A stretch of DNA of 64,000 bases, taken from the NCBI RefSeq assembly GCF_001655685.1, contig NZ_LYVF01000158.1, forward strand, positions 1 through 64,000, written 5' to 3'. How positions within the stretch are numbered: position 1 is the stretch's first letter; every line of letters begins with the position of its first letter. The notes under the pieces are model-generated. The model was not told the origin of the DNA, ran no database searches, and saw only the letters and a program-made list of their open reading frames with translations. This document shows, piece after piece, positions 55,401 to 63,801 of the stretch. The stretch comes from Desulfotomaculum copahuensis. Lineage in GTDB: Bacteria > Bacillota > Desulfotomaculia > Desulfotomaculales > Desulfovirgulaceae. A program made the translations under genes and the position numbers.

Positions 55401-55850
55401 GCGGAGCAGTTCATGGGCCAGTTTGTCCGTTTCCTGCGCTTCCTCGGCGGCCACGGCCTGCAGGAGCCGGGTCATGGTGTCCAAACCCCGGTAGGCATCG
55501 TCGGTGGTGAAGGGCTGCTGGTGCGCCCAGCGGTTGCGCACCTCCCGCAACTCGCTGACGTAATTGCGCCCGCTGTGGCCCAGCTTGTACTGGAACACGT
55601 CGTTCCAGTTGTTCCACATGACCATCAGCAAAGCTTGCACGTCCAGTGCACCCAGCCGTTCTTCCTCCGGTCCGTCCAGCTTCAAAGCCTCATCCACGCC
55701 CGGCGAACCGGACAGGGCGTAAAGAACGCCCTGCTTCCACCAGTTTTTACCCGTCAGCCGGGATTTCAGTTCCCTGGCGATGAATGGAGTCAGGCCGCAG
55801 CGCAGGAACTCCAGTCCGCGCCCCACCCGCTCGTGATTGCTGATGCTCAT
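52458..55850 (-). CDS. DUF499 P-loop ATPase of a helicase-methylase-ATPase (Hma-like) defence system
   Basis: 1130 aa. It has Walker A SFGGGKTHTMLALYHLF and Walker B ALVLIDEWVAFVRQLY, with long helical and repeat-like C-terminal parts and a Pro/Gly/Asp-rich linker near residues 1000-1045. This is the DUF499 ATPase found with DUF1156 methylases. The start overlaps the methylase stop (ATGA), so the two are made together. In this gene set the ATPase is thought to couple recognition with action; the mechanism is not known from sequence. Confidence 0.85.
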   Translation of the reverse strand: MSISNHERVGRGLEFLRCGLTPFIARELKSRLTGKNWWKQGVLYALSGSPGVDEALKLDGPEEERLGALDVQALLMVMWNNWNDVFQYKLGHSGRNYVSELREVRNRWAHQQPFTTDDAYRGLDTMTRLLQAVAAEEAQETDKLAHELLRQRYETETKSKLKKTIQAVTETGTTAGLKPWREVITPHPDVASGRYQKAEFAADLAKVVNGEADDEYAEPKEFFRRTFLTEGISMLLTTALKRLSGLDGDPVVQLQTSFGGGKTHTMLALYHLFGGGLSAAGMPGLEPVLNAAGVEKIPRANRAVINGVAFSPSKVHVKPDGTHVHTLWGEIAHQLGGREGYALVAEADRDGVSPGSDSLKELFDHFGPALVLIDEWVAFVRQLYRLQEILPAGSFEANMTFAQALTEGAKRSKNALVVASIPASDIETGGEGGQEALDRLQKTFGRVESSWKPAEADESFEIVRRRLFGQDLDFAARDTVLAAFMKLYQQKGEFPRECSEAAYERRLKSAYPIHPELFDRLYNDWSTLERFQRTRGVLRLMASVIHELWEREDRSLLIMPGTVPLYDQAVRYELTSHLPEKDGWAAVLDTDIDGTGSRPLAMDREIPNLGRYSACRRVARTIFMGSAPAAAAPGQKSRQQGLEEVRIKLGCVQPGESPGTFGDALRRLGEQLTYLYTNEKRYWFDTRPSVNRIAADRAERIDPGYVEEEIVGRLKKIKDRGELAGVHVASPSPGADVPDEQSARLVILRPEFTHGKDARDSRAMLKALEIFTSRSAGPRIYRNMLVFLAPDKNRVPELEQAVRQYLAWQSIKKEREEEKLNLDAFQSRQVDTRIVEMDKTIDARIKETYHWLLVPGQPDGTGPVSWEAIKLVNGSNDSIITRASKRLVRDELLISQWSPVLLKMQLDKYLWKDAPDIEIKKLWAYLSSYCYLPRLKNERVLLDAVRDGICSEDFFAYAAGIDENGRYLGLQMNTGMTTAQIYDSGLLVKVDTARAQIEADQAASERTVTGTPADGYPPDNGKADNVADDGQTVPPPGTGTNGVIPVQPVPPSRPCRFYGTVKLNTARVGRDAGRIAEEIIQHLSTLNGSELEVTLEIHAKVSPGVPEDVEKVVTENCRTLKFKAFGFEES

Positions 55851-58609
55851 TTATCTTCACCCCCGCCGGCGGCGTAATCAAATTCAAGCGTCTGCTCTTT
55901 GCCTGTGCCCCCGGTTTTCAGTGTGCTCAGGCGGGACCAGGCCACCACCAGGCCGTTGTAGGCCAGGGCCTCGCCCGTCCAGCCGCGGCGTTCGCAGATG
56001 TTGTACAGCCGGTAGGCCAGATCCCGGGCCGCTTCGCCCACTCCGGACATGTTTTTGAGCAATGCGGCGGCCGCTACTTCGCTTTCCCCGTACAACTTAC
56101 GGATGAGGTATTGGACGGCCTTCCAGACGGTGGGACGTTTTTCGGCGGCCGGCTGCCAGTCCGCCGGATATTCCTCCCGCTTCAACAACCTGACCCTGCC
56201 GCCCCGGGCGGTTAAAATGCCCGCTTCCTGTAAACCGGCCACACTGGTGTTCTTGGCTTTGGAAAGAGTTTCCGCCACGCCGAATGCCGCCTCATCCATG
56301 CCGAACTGCTCAAACCAGGCCAGTGCCCAGCGTGTTTCCCGGTCGAAGTCGCCTTCCTGCTCGGCCAAATATTCATCCAGCGCCTGGTTGATCAGGGCCA
56401 GGGCGGTGCGCACGGGCATTGGCGTGCCGTCGGACTCCAGGATCGATTTGTGCCGGGAGAAGATGGCCATGCCCGGGCCGATGGAGGCCTGGGCCATATC
56501 CACCGGAGCGATGTGACTTTTCTGCAGTTCTTTCAAGGCCGGCGGCAGTTCCCGGCGCAGGGCATTGAGAAACTCCCGCCGGGTGATGGCCGAAGCGTCT
56601 GCCGCCCGGGGCCGGCAGACCAGGACAATGGATGAGGCCAGGGCGTTGGTGCCAATGGATACGCTGCGTGCCGACCGTTCCGTACGCATCGGCCAGGTGC
56701 CGTTGATCTGAAATCCGGCCTCAATCAGGCTTGATAACATGGTTTCCCAGCCGGTGGAAGTAACGGCCGGTTCTCCACTGTCCCCATTCTCCCCGTTTTC
56801 CGCTTGTTTGAAGGCGTAGTAGATGGTAAAGGGATAATCATTGTTCGACTTCTGCCGCATCAGCTGAAAGGCTTTTTGCAGTCCGGCTCTGAAATGTTCT
56901 TCAGCCGCCTTTTTGCTTCCGCTGAAACGGTAGGGCGTAGCCACCAACTCCGGCTCCTTGGGCGTGAGCATGGTCCGGAAAAGATCCGGGTATACATTAC
57001 CCAGACTGCGGCGCAGCCAGATGTAAAAGAAGTCGGACAGGTCGGCGTAGCCGATGTTATCGTAATAGGGCGGGTCGGTGGAAATGACCAGGCCATCGAA
57101 TGTAGCAATGGATGAGGTCGCATCCAGTTGCCGGGCCTGTCCCTGCAAATTGGCCGGTAAAGACGAAATAACCTGCTGCACCCAGTTTATACAACCGAGC
57201 CAGTTGCCGGTGGAATCGCTGAATGGATTTCCCTCTACAAAATCCCAAATCATTGGAATAGCCTGGCGGGCAAAGGTATTGCGAATATTATCTCTCTCAC
57301 TATTCCAGCTGCATATTGTTGACCAATAATCGGCCGCCTTGTCCACTGCCAGGGCCAGATAAGTTGCCACCGCGTCGGCATAAGCCGTGGCGCCGGCGCC
57401 GCCGTCGTGCAGCGGCACCCCGTCGTCGGGCAGACCGGCGGCTATGGCGTCGGCCAGCACTTTTTCCCGCGCCCCGCCCACCAGGTCGCTGAAGGTGGTC
57501 AGGGCCACCAACTGGCGGGGGGTAAAGAGGTCGGCAAAGGTTTTCATGCCATAGTTGGGGGTCTTAAAATCCCGGGGATTATGTGGTAAATCCGCCTCCG
57601 GCCGCCATTCCGGCACTGCCTGTTCAGCAATCTTCACCTGTTCATCTTCCGGGGCCAGATAAATCCGTTCCCGCTCCCCCTCGGCCACCACGGCCATCAA
57701 CTGCCGCCCCATTTGCCCGGATTGTCCTTCCCGGCGCACGTGCTCAAAGGACACCGGCGTGCCGCAGACGATGCACCGCGCTCCCCGCCGGTTCACCGTT
57801 CCTTCCGGCGGGCCGCCGTTTCCCGTGCGCACCTCGAACCGCACCGTTTTTGCTTCCCGGTCCACCACCGGCTCCACCCAGGCCTGCTTATTTTTCTTTT
57901 TGGACAGCCAGAAGGAACGCACCAGGGGCATCTGTGCCTCGCAGGCCGGATTGGGGCAGCGCACCGTGCGCGCCCACAGCCAGGCGATCACCGTCTCACC
58001 ATGCGGTCCTTTGGGGTATAAGTGGCCGATGCGCTTTTCCGCTTCCTGCCGCATCCAGCGGCCATAGTAGTACACGTCGGCAGCCAGGCCGGCGGCCCCG
58101 CGCCAGCCCTCACCCGCCAGCATTTCCCCCCTCTTTTCCGGATTCACCGGCGGCCGCCCGGCAAACCGGGGCGGAATTTCAATCAGCGCCCTGGTGATCA
58201 GCACGGCCACGGGGTTCAGGTCACTGCCATAAGCCTGCAACCCCAGCCGTTGCGCCTCCAGGGGGATGGAGCCGCCGCCGCAGAAGGGATCCAGCACCGC
58301 CGGCGGATGGCCGCCGGTTGATTTCAGGATTTCCTCCCTGGCCTGCTTCAAAACAGTTTCGTTATTTACATTTTCCCATTTGACCAGTTCACCAATTAAC
58401 TCAAAGAGTTTTTCCCGTTCCCGGTCATTACCCGGATCATCCAACAGTGAGGCGAAAAGCACCGCCCGGCAGGCCGCCAGGGGACGCCGCGCCCACCATA
58501 AGTGCAGGGTGGATGGATGGCCATGCCGGATGGATTTTTCCCGGGCCGACTGCTGGTTGATCGCGTCCAGGGGCAGGGCCACTTCAATCAGTTTTTTGCG
58601 CACACCCAT
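55847..58609 (-). CDS. DUF1156 adenine-specific DNA methylase with zinc ribbon (Hma-like system)
   Basis: 920 aa. It starts with the DUF1156 block LPLDAINQQSAREKSIRHG, then the SAM-binding VLDPFCGGGSIPLEAQRLG, a zinc ribbon pair (CPNPACEAQ ... CIVCGTPVSF) and the catalytic DPPYYDNIGYADLSDFF. DPPY places it with N6-adenine or N4-cytosine methylases. It probably marks host DNA, with the helicase (59389) and ATPase (52458) as the restricting part. The PIN toxin gene ends 22 bp upstream. Confidence 0.88.
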   Translation of the reverse strand: MGVRKKLIEVALPLDAINQQSAREKSIRHGHPSTLHLWWARRPLAACRAVLFASLLDDPGNDREREKLFELIGELVKWENVNNETVLKQAREEILKSTGGHPPAVLDPFCGGGSIPLEAQRLGLQAYGSDLNPVAVLITRALIEIPPRFAGRPPVNPEKRGEMLAGEGWRGAAGLAADVYYYGRWMRQEAEKRIGHLYPKGPHGETVIAWLWARTVRCPNPACEAQMPLVRSFWLSKKKNKQAWVEPVVDREAKTVRFEVRTGNGGPPEGTVNRRGARCIVCGTPVSFEHVRREGQSGQMGRQLMAVVAEGERERIYLAPEDEQVKIAEQAVPEWRPEADLPHNPRDFKTPNYGMKTFADLFTPRQLVALTTFSDLVGGAREKVLADAIAAGLPDDGVPLHDGGAGATAYADAVATYLALAVDKAADYWSTICSWNSERDNIRNTFARQAIPMIWDFVEGNPFSDSTGNWLGCINWVQQVISSLPANLQGQARQLDATSSIATFDGLVISTDPPYYDNIGYADLSDFFYIWLRRSLGNVYPDLFRTMLTPKEPELVATPYRFSGSKKAAEEHFRAGLQKAFQLMRQKSNNDYPFTIYYAFKQAENGENGDSGEPAVTSTGWETMLSSLIEAGFQINGTWPMRTERSARSVSIGTNALASSIVLVCRPRAADASAITRREFLNALRRELPPALKELQKSHIAPVDMAQASIGPGMAIFSRHKSILESDGTPMPVRTALALINQALDEYLAEQEGDFDRETRWALAWFEQFGMDEAAFGVAETLSKAKNTSVAGLQEAGILTARGGRVRLLKREEYPADWQPAAEKRPTVWKAVQYLIRKLYGESEVAAAALLKNMSGVGEAARDLAYRLYNICERRGWTGEALAYNGLVVAWSRLSTLKTGGTGKEQTLEFDYAAGGGEDK

Positions 58610-58630
58610 TATGTATATAACCTCGTTTCA

Positions 58631-59020
58631 TCAACTGTGTTCAATCACCATCAGTTCCGGCATGGGGAAGTGCCGGACGTTTTTTGTCACCAGGGTCAGG
58701 GATTTCTCCACCGCCGCAGCGGCAATCAACGTGTCGGAAATGGACAGGGTGATCCCCTTCTTCTGATAATCCCGCCGGTACAGGCCGGCCCGGCGGGCCG
58801 TCCTGTAGCCGATAGGATGGTAGACCAACGCCTCCAAAAATTCTTCGATCCGGGGCAGTTCTTCCGGCTTGGCCCCGGAAAATATCTCGGCCACCGTCAC
58901 CGGACAGCAGGCCAGCGGTCCTTCTTCCACCAGCCCGTTCAGCATCTCCGCCGCTTCTTTCCGGCCGCGGAGAAAGTCGATCAAAATGGTGGTATCCAAA
59001 AGAAATCCGTTATTGTTCAA
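58631..59020 (-). CDS. VapC-type PIN-domain toxin
   Basis: 129 aa, TTG start overlapping the antitoxin end by 11 bp (GGAGGAGAC four bases upstream). PIN acidic residues are at Asp9 (LLDTTILID), Glu45 (TVAEIFSG) and Asp96 (SISDTLIAAAA), with the TKNVRHF end block. VapC proteins are Mg-dependent RNases that cut tRNA or rRNA. The pair is placed between the helicase and methylase genes of the defence operon on the same strand. Confidence 0.88.
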   Translation of the reverse strand: MNNNGFLLDTTILIDFLRGRKEAAEMLNGLVEEGPLACCPVTVAEIFSGAKPEELPRIEEFLEALVYHPIGYRTARRAGLYRRDYQKKGITLSISDTLIAAAAVEKSLTLVTKNVRHFPMPELMVIEHS

Positions 59021-59285
59021 AAAGTCTCCTCCTCCGGGCCTCCGTTTCTTCCCTCAATTTACGCACCCAGGAATAGGTGTCCCCGGAAGTGGCAAATTCG
59101 GGGTAATCCTTTTCCCTAAAAATGCCGGCCGCCGTTTGCAAAGCCTTTTTTTGTTTCAGCCGGAGCAGTTCTTTTTGCGTCGCTTCGATGATGAATTTGC
59201 TGCGCTTGCCCGGACCGACCAGCTTATCCAGGTCGGTGAGCAGGGCAACCGGAAACCGGACGGGCGTCAGTTTGGTGTTTTCCAT
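59010..59285 (-). CDS. Antitoxin partner (ribbon-helix-helix type) of the VapC-like toxin
   Basis: 91 aa from MENTKLTPVRF, behind GGAGG. The N-terminus TPVRFPVALLTDLDKLV...RSKFIIEATQKEL has the strand-helix-helix pattern of CopG/RHH DNA-binding antitoxins, followed by a charged C-terminus (EETEARRRRLFEQ) that would bind the toxin. A 14-bp palindrome lies 37 bp upstream and is a likely autoregulatory operator. Confidence 0.78.
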   Translation of the reverse strand: MENTKLTPVRFPVALLTDLDKLVGPGKRSKFIIEATQKELLRLKQKKALQTAAGIFREKDYPEFATSGDTYSWVRKLREETEARRRRLFEQ

Positions 59286-59321
59286 ACCACAGCCTCCATG
59301 TAAATGTGTTTGTATTATTTT

Positions 59322-59335
59322 ATTGTATATACAAT
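59322..59335. promoter_or_regulatory. 14-bp palindrome upstream of the antitoxin gene
   Basis: attgtatatacaat is its own reverse complement and sits just before the antitoxin gene, after the helicase stop. It is a typical operator shape for ribbon-helix-helix autorepressors and gives the pair its own control inside the defence operon. Confidence 0.5.
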
Positions 59336-59388
59336 GGAGAGGCAAGCATTATTATTTAAAAACGGCCGGAGCAATAGAAACCGCCCGC

Positions 59389-62300
59389 TCATACACCCCT
59401 GGCCAGCAGTTCATCCAGGTCATAGTTTACACTGGTTACTCCGAAATCGGGCTCCTTTTGGAAGGGTTTGTTTAAATACGCCGTCCGTTCCACTTGATCC
59501 CCGTCCGCCACCACCAGGGCCAGAATGAACTGTTCGGGTTTGTTCAGTGCCGTCAGGATCTCGTTCCTGGTCACCGTAACCGTTTTGGCCCCTTTGATCC
59601 GTCCTTTGACCTCGATGAAGTAGAGCAGTCCGCGCGCTGGATCCCGGGACTCAATGTCGTAACCGCATTTATCCGCCGAAACGTCCCGCGGCTCCCGGCC
59701 CAGGCTCCGTTCCCGAACCAGCACCGCCTCCATGGCCAGACGCTCCACCCGGGCGGTTTCCCGGGCGAATAAATCCGGTTCCGCCGTTTCTTCTCCCCGC
59801 AAACGGGCCGGCAGACCGGCGGGTACCACCAGGGCGCCGCCCGTCACCACCGGGGGCAGGGGCGACAGACGCCGTTCCTGCGCCAGTTCGGTGAGGCGTT
59901 TCTGCAGCCGGGCGGCCAGCTCGTCGGCCCGCTGGCGGGCCTTGACCGAATTGATGCGGGCGTTTATTTTTCCGGCGCTCTCCTGTGCCTTGAGATCTTC
60001 CGCCCGGTGATCCCAGTAGTTGATTTCCTTGGTCAGCCGGTCTTTGACCGCCGCCGCCACTTTGTCCACCAGCTCTTCCCGGCGGCGGCGCGTTTCTTCG
60101 AAATGCCGCGGCACGATGTGCTCCACCGCGTGGGTGATTATGCTTTGCTCCAGCTCACCGTGCAGCCAGGGGGCATCCAGCGCCGGCCGCAGCAGGGCAA
60201 GCTCATCTTCTTTTGCCGGCCGGTAATCCAGATAGGGGGCGTAACCGGCGCTGCGCACCCGGCCGGTTTCATCCATCTCCACAAACTGCATCTGGCGGGA
60301 GACCACCCGCCGGTTCCCGGCCTGATCGCTGCGCCCGTCCTGGATGGCATGTTCCAGGTAAAAAAGCACCCGTGTCCGCCCGCCGTTGTCGCCGGGGTCG
60401 ATCAAAACAGCACCTTTTTTCAATAGCTCCCGGTAGCGTTCGATGATCAGGTCGATAGTGGCGTCAAGCAGGGGATGGCCGGGACAGATAAAGGCGGCCG
60501 GCGGGAAACCGGGCATGTTGATCCTTTCTTTTTCAAAGCAGACCCGCTCATAGCAGGAAAGCACCGGGCTGCCGGTACCGATCAGCCGGTCCCGCTGGCG
60601 GATCGACGCCGGCACATGGGTAATCTCGTAACGCCCCGGCTCCCGCTGGCGGATGGTGCCGCCCAGCAGGGCAAAGGCTTCCAGAAAGAAGGAACGGATG
60701 AAATGAGGCTGCAGGCGGCGGGCCGCGGCCCGTTCCATATCCGCGCGGATCCGCTGCACCCGGGTGGCGTCCATGGAACCGGCGGCCAGCGCCCTTTCTT
60801 CCAGCAGCCGGGTCAAGTGTTCCCGGTCCAGCGCCCGGTCGACCACCTGGTATAAACGGGCGCGCACTTCCGGATTTTCACCGTAGCGGATGGCTTCCAT
60901 GAGCAGATCCCGTAACGGGTAGTCGTCAAATACCCGGCCCAGCACGTCAAACACCCGGCCGCCCAGGGCCTCCCGCTCTTCGGCCAGTTTTTCCAGCAGA
61001 CGGTGGTACACTTCCCCTTCCCTGGTTTCGGCGGCCACCAGGTTCCACAGGTGGCAAACTTCGGTCTGGCCGATGCGGTGAATGCGCCCGAAGCGCTGTT
61101 CCAAACGGTTGGGGTTCCAGGGCAGGTCGTAGTTGACCATCAGGTGGGCGCGCTGCAGGTTGATGCCTTCCCCGGCGGCGTCGGTGGCCACCAGGATCTG
61201 CACTTCCTTCTGGTGGATGAAGGCTTCCTGCACTTTGCGCCGCTCTTCCCGGGACATGCCGCCGCTGATGGTGGCCACCGCCTCTTTGCGGCCGAGCAGG
61301 TTGCTGATTTTTTCCGCCAGGTAATGCAGGGTATCCCGGTATTCAGTGAAGATGACCAGCTTGCGCCGGTGACCGTGGGCGTCGAACATGCGGGCCTCAT
61401 CCTGCAAAAGGCTGGACAGCTCTTCCCATTTTTTATCCGCCCCGGACAGATAGACCCGCTGCGCCGTTTCTTCCAGCTGTTTCAGTCCGGCGATTTCTAT
61501 TTCCAGTTCGGCGATGGTGCGGGCGGCGGTGGCCTGATCCACCAGGATCTCTTCCGTTTCTTCCCGCTCTTCGGCCGGCGCATCCTCCAGGTCGGCCAGG
61601 GCTTCCTCGTCCAAAGTGTCGCTTATGGTTAACCTTGCTTCCCGTCCCCGTTGAAGCAGCTTTTCTTCGCGCAGCCGTCTTTCCAGCCTTTCCCGCCGGC
61701 GTTTGAGGGACTGGTAAATGGCTGCCGGCGATGAGGCCAGGCGCCGCTGCAGTATGGTCAGGGCGAAGCCCACCGAGGTGCGGCGCGCCCCTTCTCCCTC
61801 CGCGGCCAGGCGGTCGGCGCGGTTCATTTCCTCCCGCACGTAAGCGGTCACAGCTTCATAAAGCGCCGCCTCTCTGTCAGACAAGCGGTAGGTGACGGTG
61901 TAGGCGCGTCTTTCGGGAAAAAGCGGTGTGCCGTCGAATTTCAGCAGCTGTTCTTTGACCAGGCGGCGCATCAAATCCGAGGTATCCACCACATGCACCC
62001 CGTCCCGGAAGCGCCCTTCAAAGCGGTCCCCGTCCAAAAGGGCCATAAACAGCTGGAAGTCTTCCTCCTTGCCGTTGTGCGGCGTGGCGGTCATGAGCAG
62101 GAAATGGCGGGTGATGGTGCCGAGCAGGCGGCCCAACCGGTAGCGTTTGGTCGTTTTCAGCTCGCCGCCGAAGAAGGTGGCGGACATTTTGTGCGCCTCG
62201 TCGCAAATGATCAGATCCCAGTCCGTGATCCGCAGTTTGTCCTGGATGTCGTCGTTGCGGCTCAACTGGTCCAGGCGGCAGATGATCAGGTTCATTTCGG

Positions 62301-62889
62301 CGAAGGGGTTCCCCGTGCGGGCGGTTTCAAACCTTTCCCGGGTGAGGATTTCAAAGGGCAGGTGAAACTTGCCGGCCAGTTCGTCCTGCCACTGTTCCAC
62401 CAGGTTGCCGGGAACGCAGATCAAACAGCGGTGCACGTCGCCCCGGATAATTAACTCCTTAATCAGCAGGCCGGCCATAATCGTTTTGCCCGCCCCGGGA
62501 TCGTCCGCCAGCAAAAAGCGCAGGGGCTGGCGGGAGAGCATTGATTCGTATACGGCGGTGATCTGGTGGGGCAGCGGTTCAATCAAAGAGGTATGCACGG
62601 CCAGCAAAGGGTCGAAAAGGTAAGCCAGCCGGATGCGCCGCGCTTCGGAAACCAGGCGGAAAAGCCCGCCGTCGCCGTCGAAGTTCCAGGGCCGGCTGCG
62701 GGTGACGATTTCCAATGCCGGTTCCCGGTCGCGGTAGAGCAGTTCGTTGCCCAGCCGGCCGGCGGCATCTTTGTAAGTCAACTCCACGGCCACGGTGCCG
62801 AGCCATTTGACGTCCACCACCGTGACCGGGGAGCCGGGCAGGATGCCTTTGACGGATGCGTCGCGGGTGAGGTCTTCCAATCGGGCCAT
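59389..62889 (-). CDS. SNF2/DEAH helicase with C-terminal DUF3883 (Hma-like system)
   Basis: 1166 aa behind GAGGAGCAATTTT. Superfamily-2 helicase motifs: LADDPGAGKTIMAGLL (I), ICDEAHKMS (II), LMTATPHNGKEEDF (III), and FGRIHRIGQTEVCHLW (VI). The C-terminus GYDIESRDPARGLLYFIEVKGR is a DUF3883-type, nuclease-like fold (EVK). The helicase-methylase-ATPase gene trio is the content of systems catalogued as Hma. First gene of the operon; the 248-bp region upstream (62890-63137) shows no gene. Confidence 0.88.
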   Translation of the reverse strand: MARLEDLTRDASVKGILPGSPVTVVDVKWLGTVAVELTYKDAAGRLGNELLYRDREPALEIVTRSRPWNFDGDGGLFRLVSEARRIRLAYLFDPLLAVHTSLIEPLPHQITAVYESMLSRQPLRFLLADDPGAGKTIMAGLLIKELIIRGDVHRCLICVPGNLVEQWQDELAGKFHLPFEILTRERFETARTGNPFAEMNLIICRLDQLSRNDDIQDKLRITDWDLIICDEAHKMSATFFGGELKTTKRYRLGRLLGTITRHFLLMTATPHNGKEEDFQLFMALLDGDRFEGRFRDGVHVVDTSDLMRRLVKEQLLKFDGTPLFPERRAYTVTYRLSDREAALYEAVTAYVREEMNRADRLAAEGEGARRTSVGFALTILQRRLASSPAAIYQSLKRRRERLERRLREEKLLQRGREARLTISDTLDEEALADLEDAPAEEREETEEILVDQATAARTIAELEIEIAGLKQLEETAQRVYLSGADKKWEELSSLLQDEARMFDAHGHRRKLVIFTEYRDTLHYLAEKISNLLGRKEAVATISGGMSREERRKVQEAFIHQKEVQILVATDAAGEGINLQRAHLMVNYDLPWNPNRLEQRFGRIHRIGQTEVCHLWNLVAAETREGEVYHRLLEKLAEEREALGGRVFDVLGRVFDDYPLRDLLMEAIRYGENPEVRARLYQVVDRALDREHLTRLLEERALAAGSMDATRVQRIRADMERAAARRLQPHFIRSFFLEAFALLGGTIRQREPGRYEITHVPASIRQRDRLIGTGSPVLSCYERVCFEKERINMPGFPPAAFICPGHPLLDATIDLIIERYRELLKKGAVLIDPGDNGGRTRVLFYLEHAIQDGRSDQAGNRRVVSRQMQFVEMDETGRVRSAGYAPYLDYRPAKEDELALLRPALDAPWLHGELEQSIITHAVEHIVPRHFEETRRRREELVDKVAAAVKDRLTKEINYWDHRAEDLKAQESAGKINARINSVKARQRADELAARLQKRLTELAQERRLSPLPPVVTGGALVVPAGLPARLRGEETAEPDLFARETARVERLAMEAVLVRERSLGREPRDVSADKCGYDIESRDPARGLLYFIEVKGRIKGAKTVTVTRNEILTALNKPEQFILALVVADGDQVERTAYLNKPFQKEPDFGVTSVNYDLDELLARGV

Positions 62890-63137
62890 AAAATTGCTCC
62901 TCGGTATAAGTTTGTTGAATATTTCTATTTCGAAGATGAAAATCCTTTAAAGAAACTATTTCCGACAATACCACAGGATGGCGTTAGCGAGAACTATTGC
63001 ATCCCGAATTTCTTTATATAACGGCAAACCATGCTCCCCGGTTTCCACTCCGGAAAGCATCTTTAAACGCTTGTTTGCCATTCCGCAGACGGTCAAGGCC
63101 TACCGGATATTCCATCCCTAAAAAATAAATTCTCGCC

Positions 63138-63656
63138 CTACTGGTTTTGATTTACCACTTCAACACAACCCGTATCGGGATCCATCATTAGTCCATGTAT
63201 TTTCACGTCACGGGGAATCAAGGGGCTGTTGCGAATTTGCATAACAACACGACGGACGTTTTCCGTTTCATCCGCAAAAGTACCGATCCATTCGACCAAA
63301 TTTAATTCAGCGATCGCCCCCTCAGGCACCCCCCTGGCGAGCATTTTCTGCCGCAGCGCCTGAACATCCACCCCGACCATGCCGCAATCCCTGTGCCCAA
63401 TGACAATGATTTCCCCGACCCCCAGCAGATAAACGGCAACCACCAGGCTGCGCAGCGCTCCCTGATCGAGGATATTGCCCGCATTCTTGATCACTTTGGC
63501 ATCTCCCCGCGCCAAACCCAAAGCCGGTTCCACCAGTTCAACCAAACGCGCGTCCATACAAGTTAAGATGGCCAAACGCAAACGCGGGTATTTTGAAACA
63601 ACGGGCGTTTTTTTCGCCATAAAGTTTTTGTTGGCTGATAAAAGCTCTTCAATCAT
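63138..63656 (-). CDS. Beta-type carbonic anhydrase
   Basis: 172 aa. Zinc ligands in the beta-carbonic anhydrase pattern: Cys33 (TCMDAR, with Asp35-Arg37 dyad), His88 and Cys91 (IGHRDCGMV). It is the short archaeal/clostridial type (Cab-like). It interconverts CO2 and bicarbonate; it could feed biotin-dependent carboxylation or CO2-fixing steps. Monocistronic as far as visible. Confidence 0.88.
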   Translation of the reverse strand: MIEELLSANKNFMAKKTPVVSKYPRLRLAILTCMDARLVELVEPALGLARGDAKVIKNAGNILDQGALRSLVVAVYLLGVGEIIVIGHRDCGMVGVDVQALRQKMLARGVPEGAIAELNLVEWIGTFADETENVRRVVMQIRNSPLIPRDVKIHGLMMDPDTGCVEVVNQNQ

Positions 63657-63801
63657 TTTGGATTACCCCCCCCTTAATTTATCCGGGTAATTCTTTTGTT
63701 TTGAACGGAATCTCTGCCGGTACGGTAAAACTTTTTAGTTTCCCGGCATTGTCATCCCCGTTCCCGATCCGCACCGGGGCGGGGAATCATCCCAACCGGC
63801 A

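Noticed and set aside
52458-62889. Classification of the defence operon as DISARM or BREX
   Set aside because: No DUF1998 drmA/drmB-type genes and no PglX/PglZ/BrxL-type genes are visible; DUF499 + DUF1156 + helicase fits the Hma set better.
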